Program-made: the position numbers and the translations under genes
Shown: positions 63,812 to 64,000 of the stretch, in pieces
Position numbering within the stretch: position 1 is the first letter of the stretch
Layout: every line of letters begins with the position of its first letter
The notes under the pieces: model-generated
The model's input: only the letters and a program-made list of their open reading frames with translations
What the model was told of the DNA's origin: nothing
Databases searched by the model: none
Origin: Aquisphaera insulae
GTDB lineage: Bacteria > Planctomycetota > Planctomycetia > Isosphaerales > Isosphaeraceae
DNA: 64,000 bases
Direction: 5' to 3'
Assembly (NCBI RefSeq): GCF_011064615.1
Contig: NZ_JAALJH010000026.1
Location: 35,594-99,593 of the forward strand

Positions 63812-63938
63812 CCTCGGGGTGCGTGGCCACCAATCTCCTCCCTCGGGGTGCGTGGCCACCAATCTCCTCCCAAACCCCTCTGACTTCCCCCTCCTGGGTG
63901 CCTGGCCACCAATCCTTGCCAATCCTTGCCAATCCTTG
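63812..63938. repeat. 29-bp tandem duplication and short CCAATCCTTG repeats
   Basis: 63812-63840 and 63841-63869 are identical 29-bp units starting CCTCGGGGTGCGTGGCC and ending CTCCTC. A third, diverged unit follows at 63892-63917 (CTGGGTGCCTGGCCACC). Directly after it CCAATCCTTG occurs three times with a period of 10. This looks like an intergenic repeat cluster of the kind that recurs across Isosphaeraceae genomes. Confidence 0.85.
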
Positions 63939-64000
63939 ATGGCTCTATCCGCCTTCGCTGTTTGCCTGCGAACCCTCGCCATGACTTGACGGCTTTCGTG

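Larger units (their letters stand above)
63602..64000. other. repeat-rich intergenic region to window end, 399 bp
   Basis: No gene is seen. The stretch contains the right copy of the dispersed repeat (63745-63804), a 29-bp tandem pair (63812-63869) with a diverged third copy (63892-63917), and three CCAATCCTTG units (63909-63938). Confidence 0.5.

Noticed and set aside
63812..63869. Possible CRISPR repeat pair
   Set aside because: The two 29-bp units are directly adjacent with no spacer, and there are no cas genes.

Overview
The window is 64 kb of very GC-rich DNA, and its gene content points to a planctomycete, most likely of the Isosphaeraceae. The signs are a PVC-type membrane-bound dehydrogenase ending in a cytochrome c domain, a two-domain TIGR03067-type secreted protein, a surface protein with an N-terminal LEPR-XLL-like motif, an ECF sigma factor directly followed by a Ser/Thr kinase with TPR-like repeats, a ThuA protein, a sulfatase and several Tat-exported sugar enzymes. 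No rRNA, tRNA, CRISPR array or intact mobile element was found. The assignment rests on domain content and not on a marker gene.

Layout. 0-9.4 kb: a cut-off gene tail, a duplicated ABC-2 permease, the PVC dehydrogenase, a clan GH-A glycoside hydrolase, a Tat-exported SDR epimerase and a methyltransferase. 9.5-15.3 kb: the ECF sigma-kinase pair, then the LEPR-XLL protein on the other strand, whose 3' end overlaps the kinase gene. 15.6-21.7 kb: a Prc-type protease with a clear intrinsic terminator, TIGR03067 and LysM-tail envelope proteins, and a YchF-like GTPase. 21.8-26.6 kb: a MoxR-DUF58-transglutaminase operon. 26.6-33.4 kb: mannose-6-phosphate isomerase, a parvulin, a DUF4139 protein, ThuA and two small proteins. 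33.4-39.5 kb: a glycosyltransferase with an oxidoreductase, dtd, an FGGY kinase and an SDR. 39.5-42.8 kb: an IS3-type transposase relic, then a Fur/PerR-type regulator and katG. 42.9-49.1 kb: ccsA and resB (system II cytochrome c maturation) preceded on the same strand by a sigma factor that carries a membrane segment and a C-terminal CxxCH haem motif. 49.1-54.4 kb: gatC-gatA-[HEPN-like protein + partner]-gatB-sugar isomerase. 54.7-64 kb: glmU, sulfatase, serine hydrolase, isochorismatase-like hydrolase, histidine phosphatase, TspO, a DUF1254 protein, a small membrane protein and several dispersed repeats.

The strongest candidate for something undescribed is the sigma factor at 48044-49048. 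One open frame encodes an ECF sigma factor, a membrane span and a cytochrome c'-like domain whose CxxCH lies 6 residues from the C-terminus, and it sits directly upstream of the cytochrome c assembly genes. This suggests a membrane-tethered sigma factor with a covalent haem sensor. The second candidate is the HEPN-like two-gene module, translationally coupled to gatA and interrupting the gat operon.
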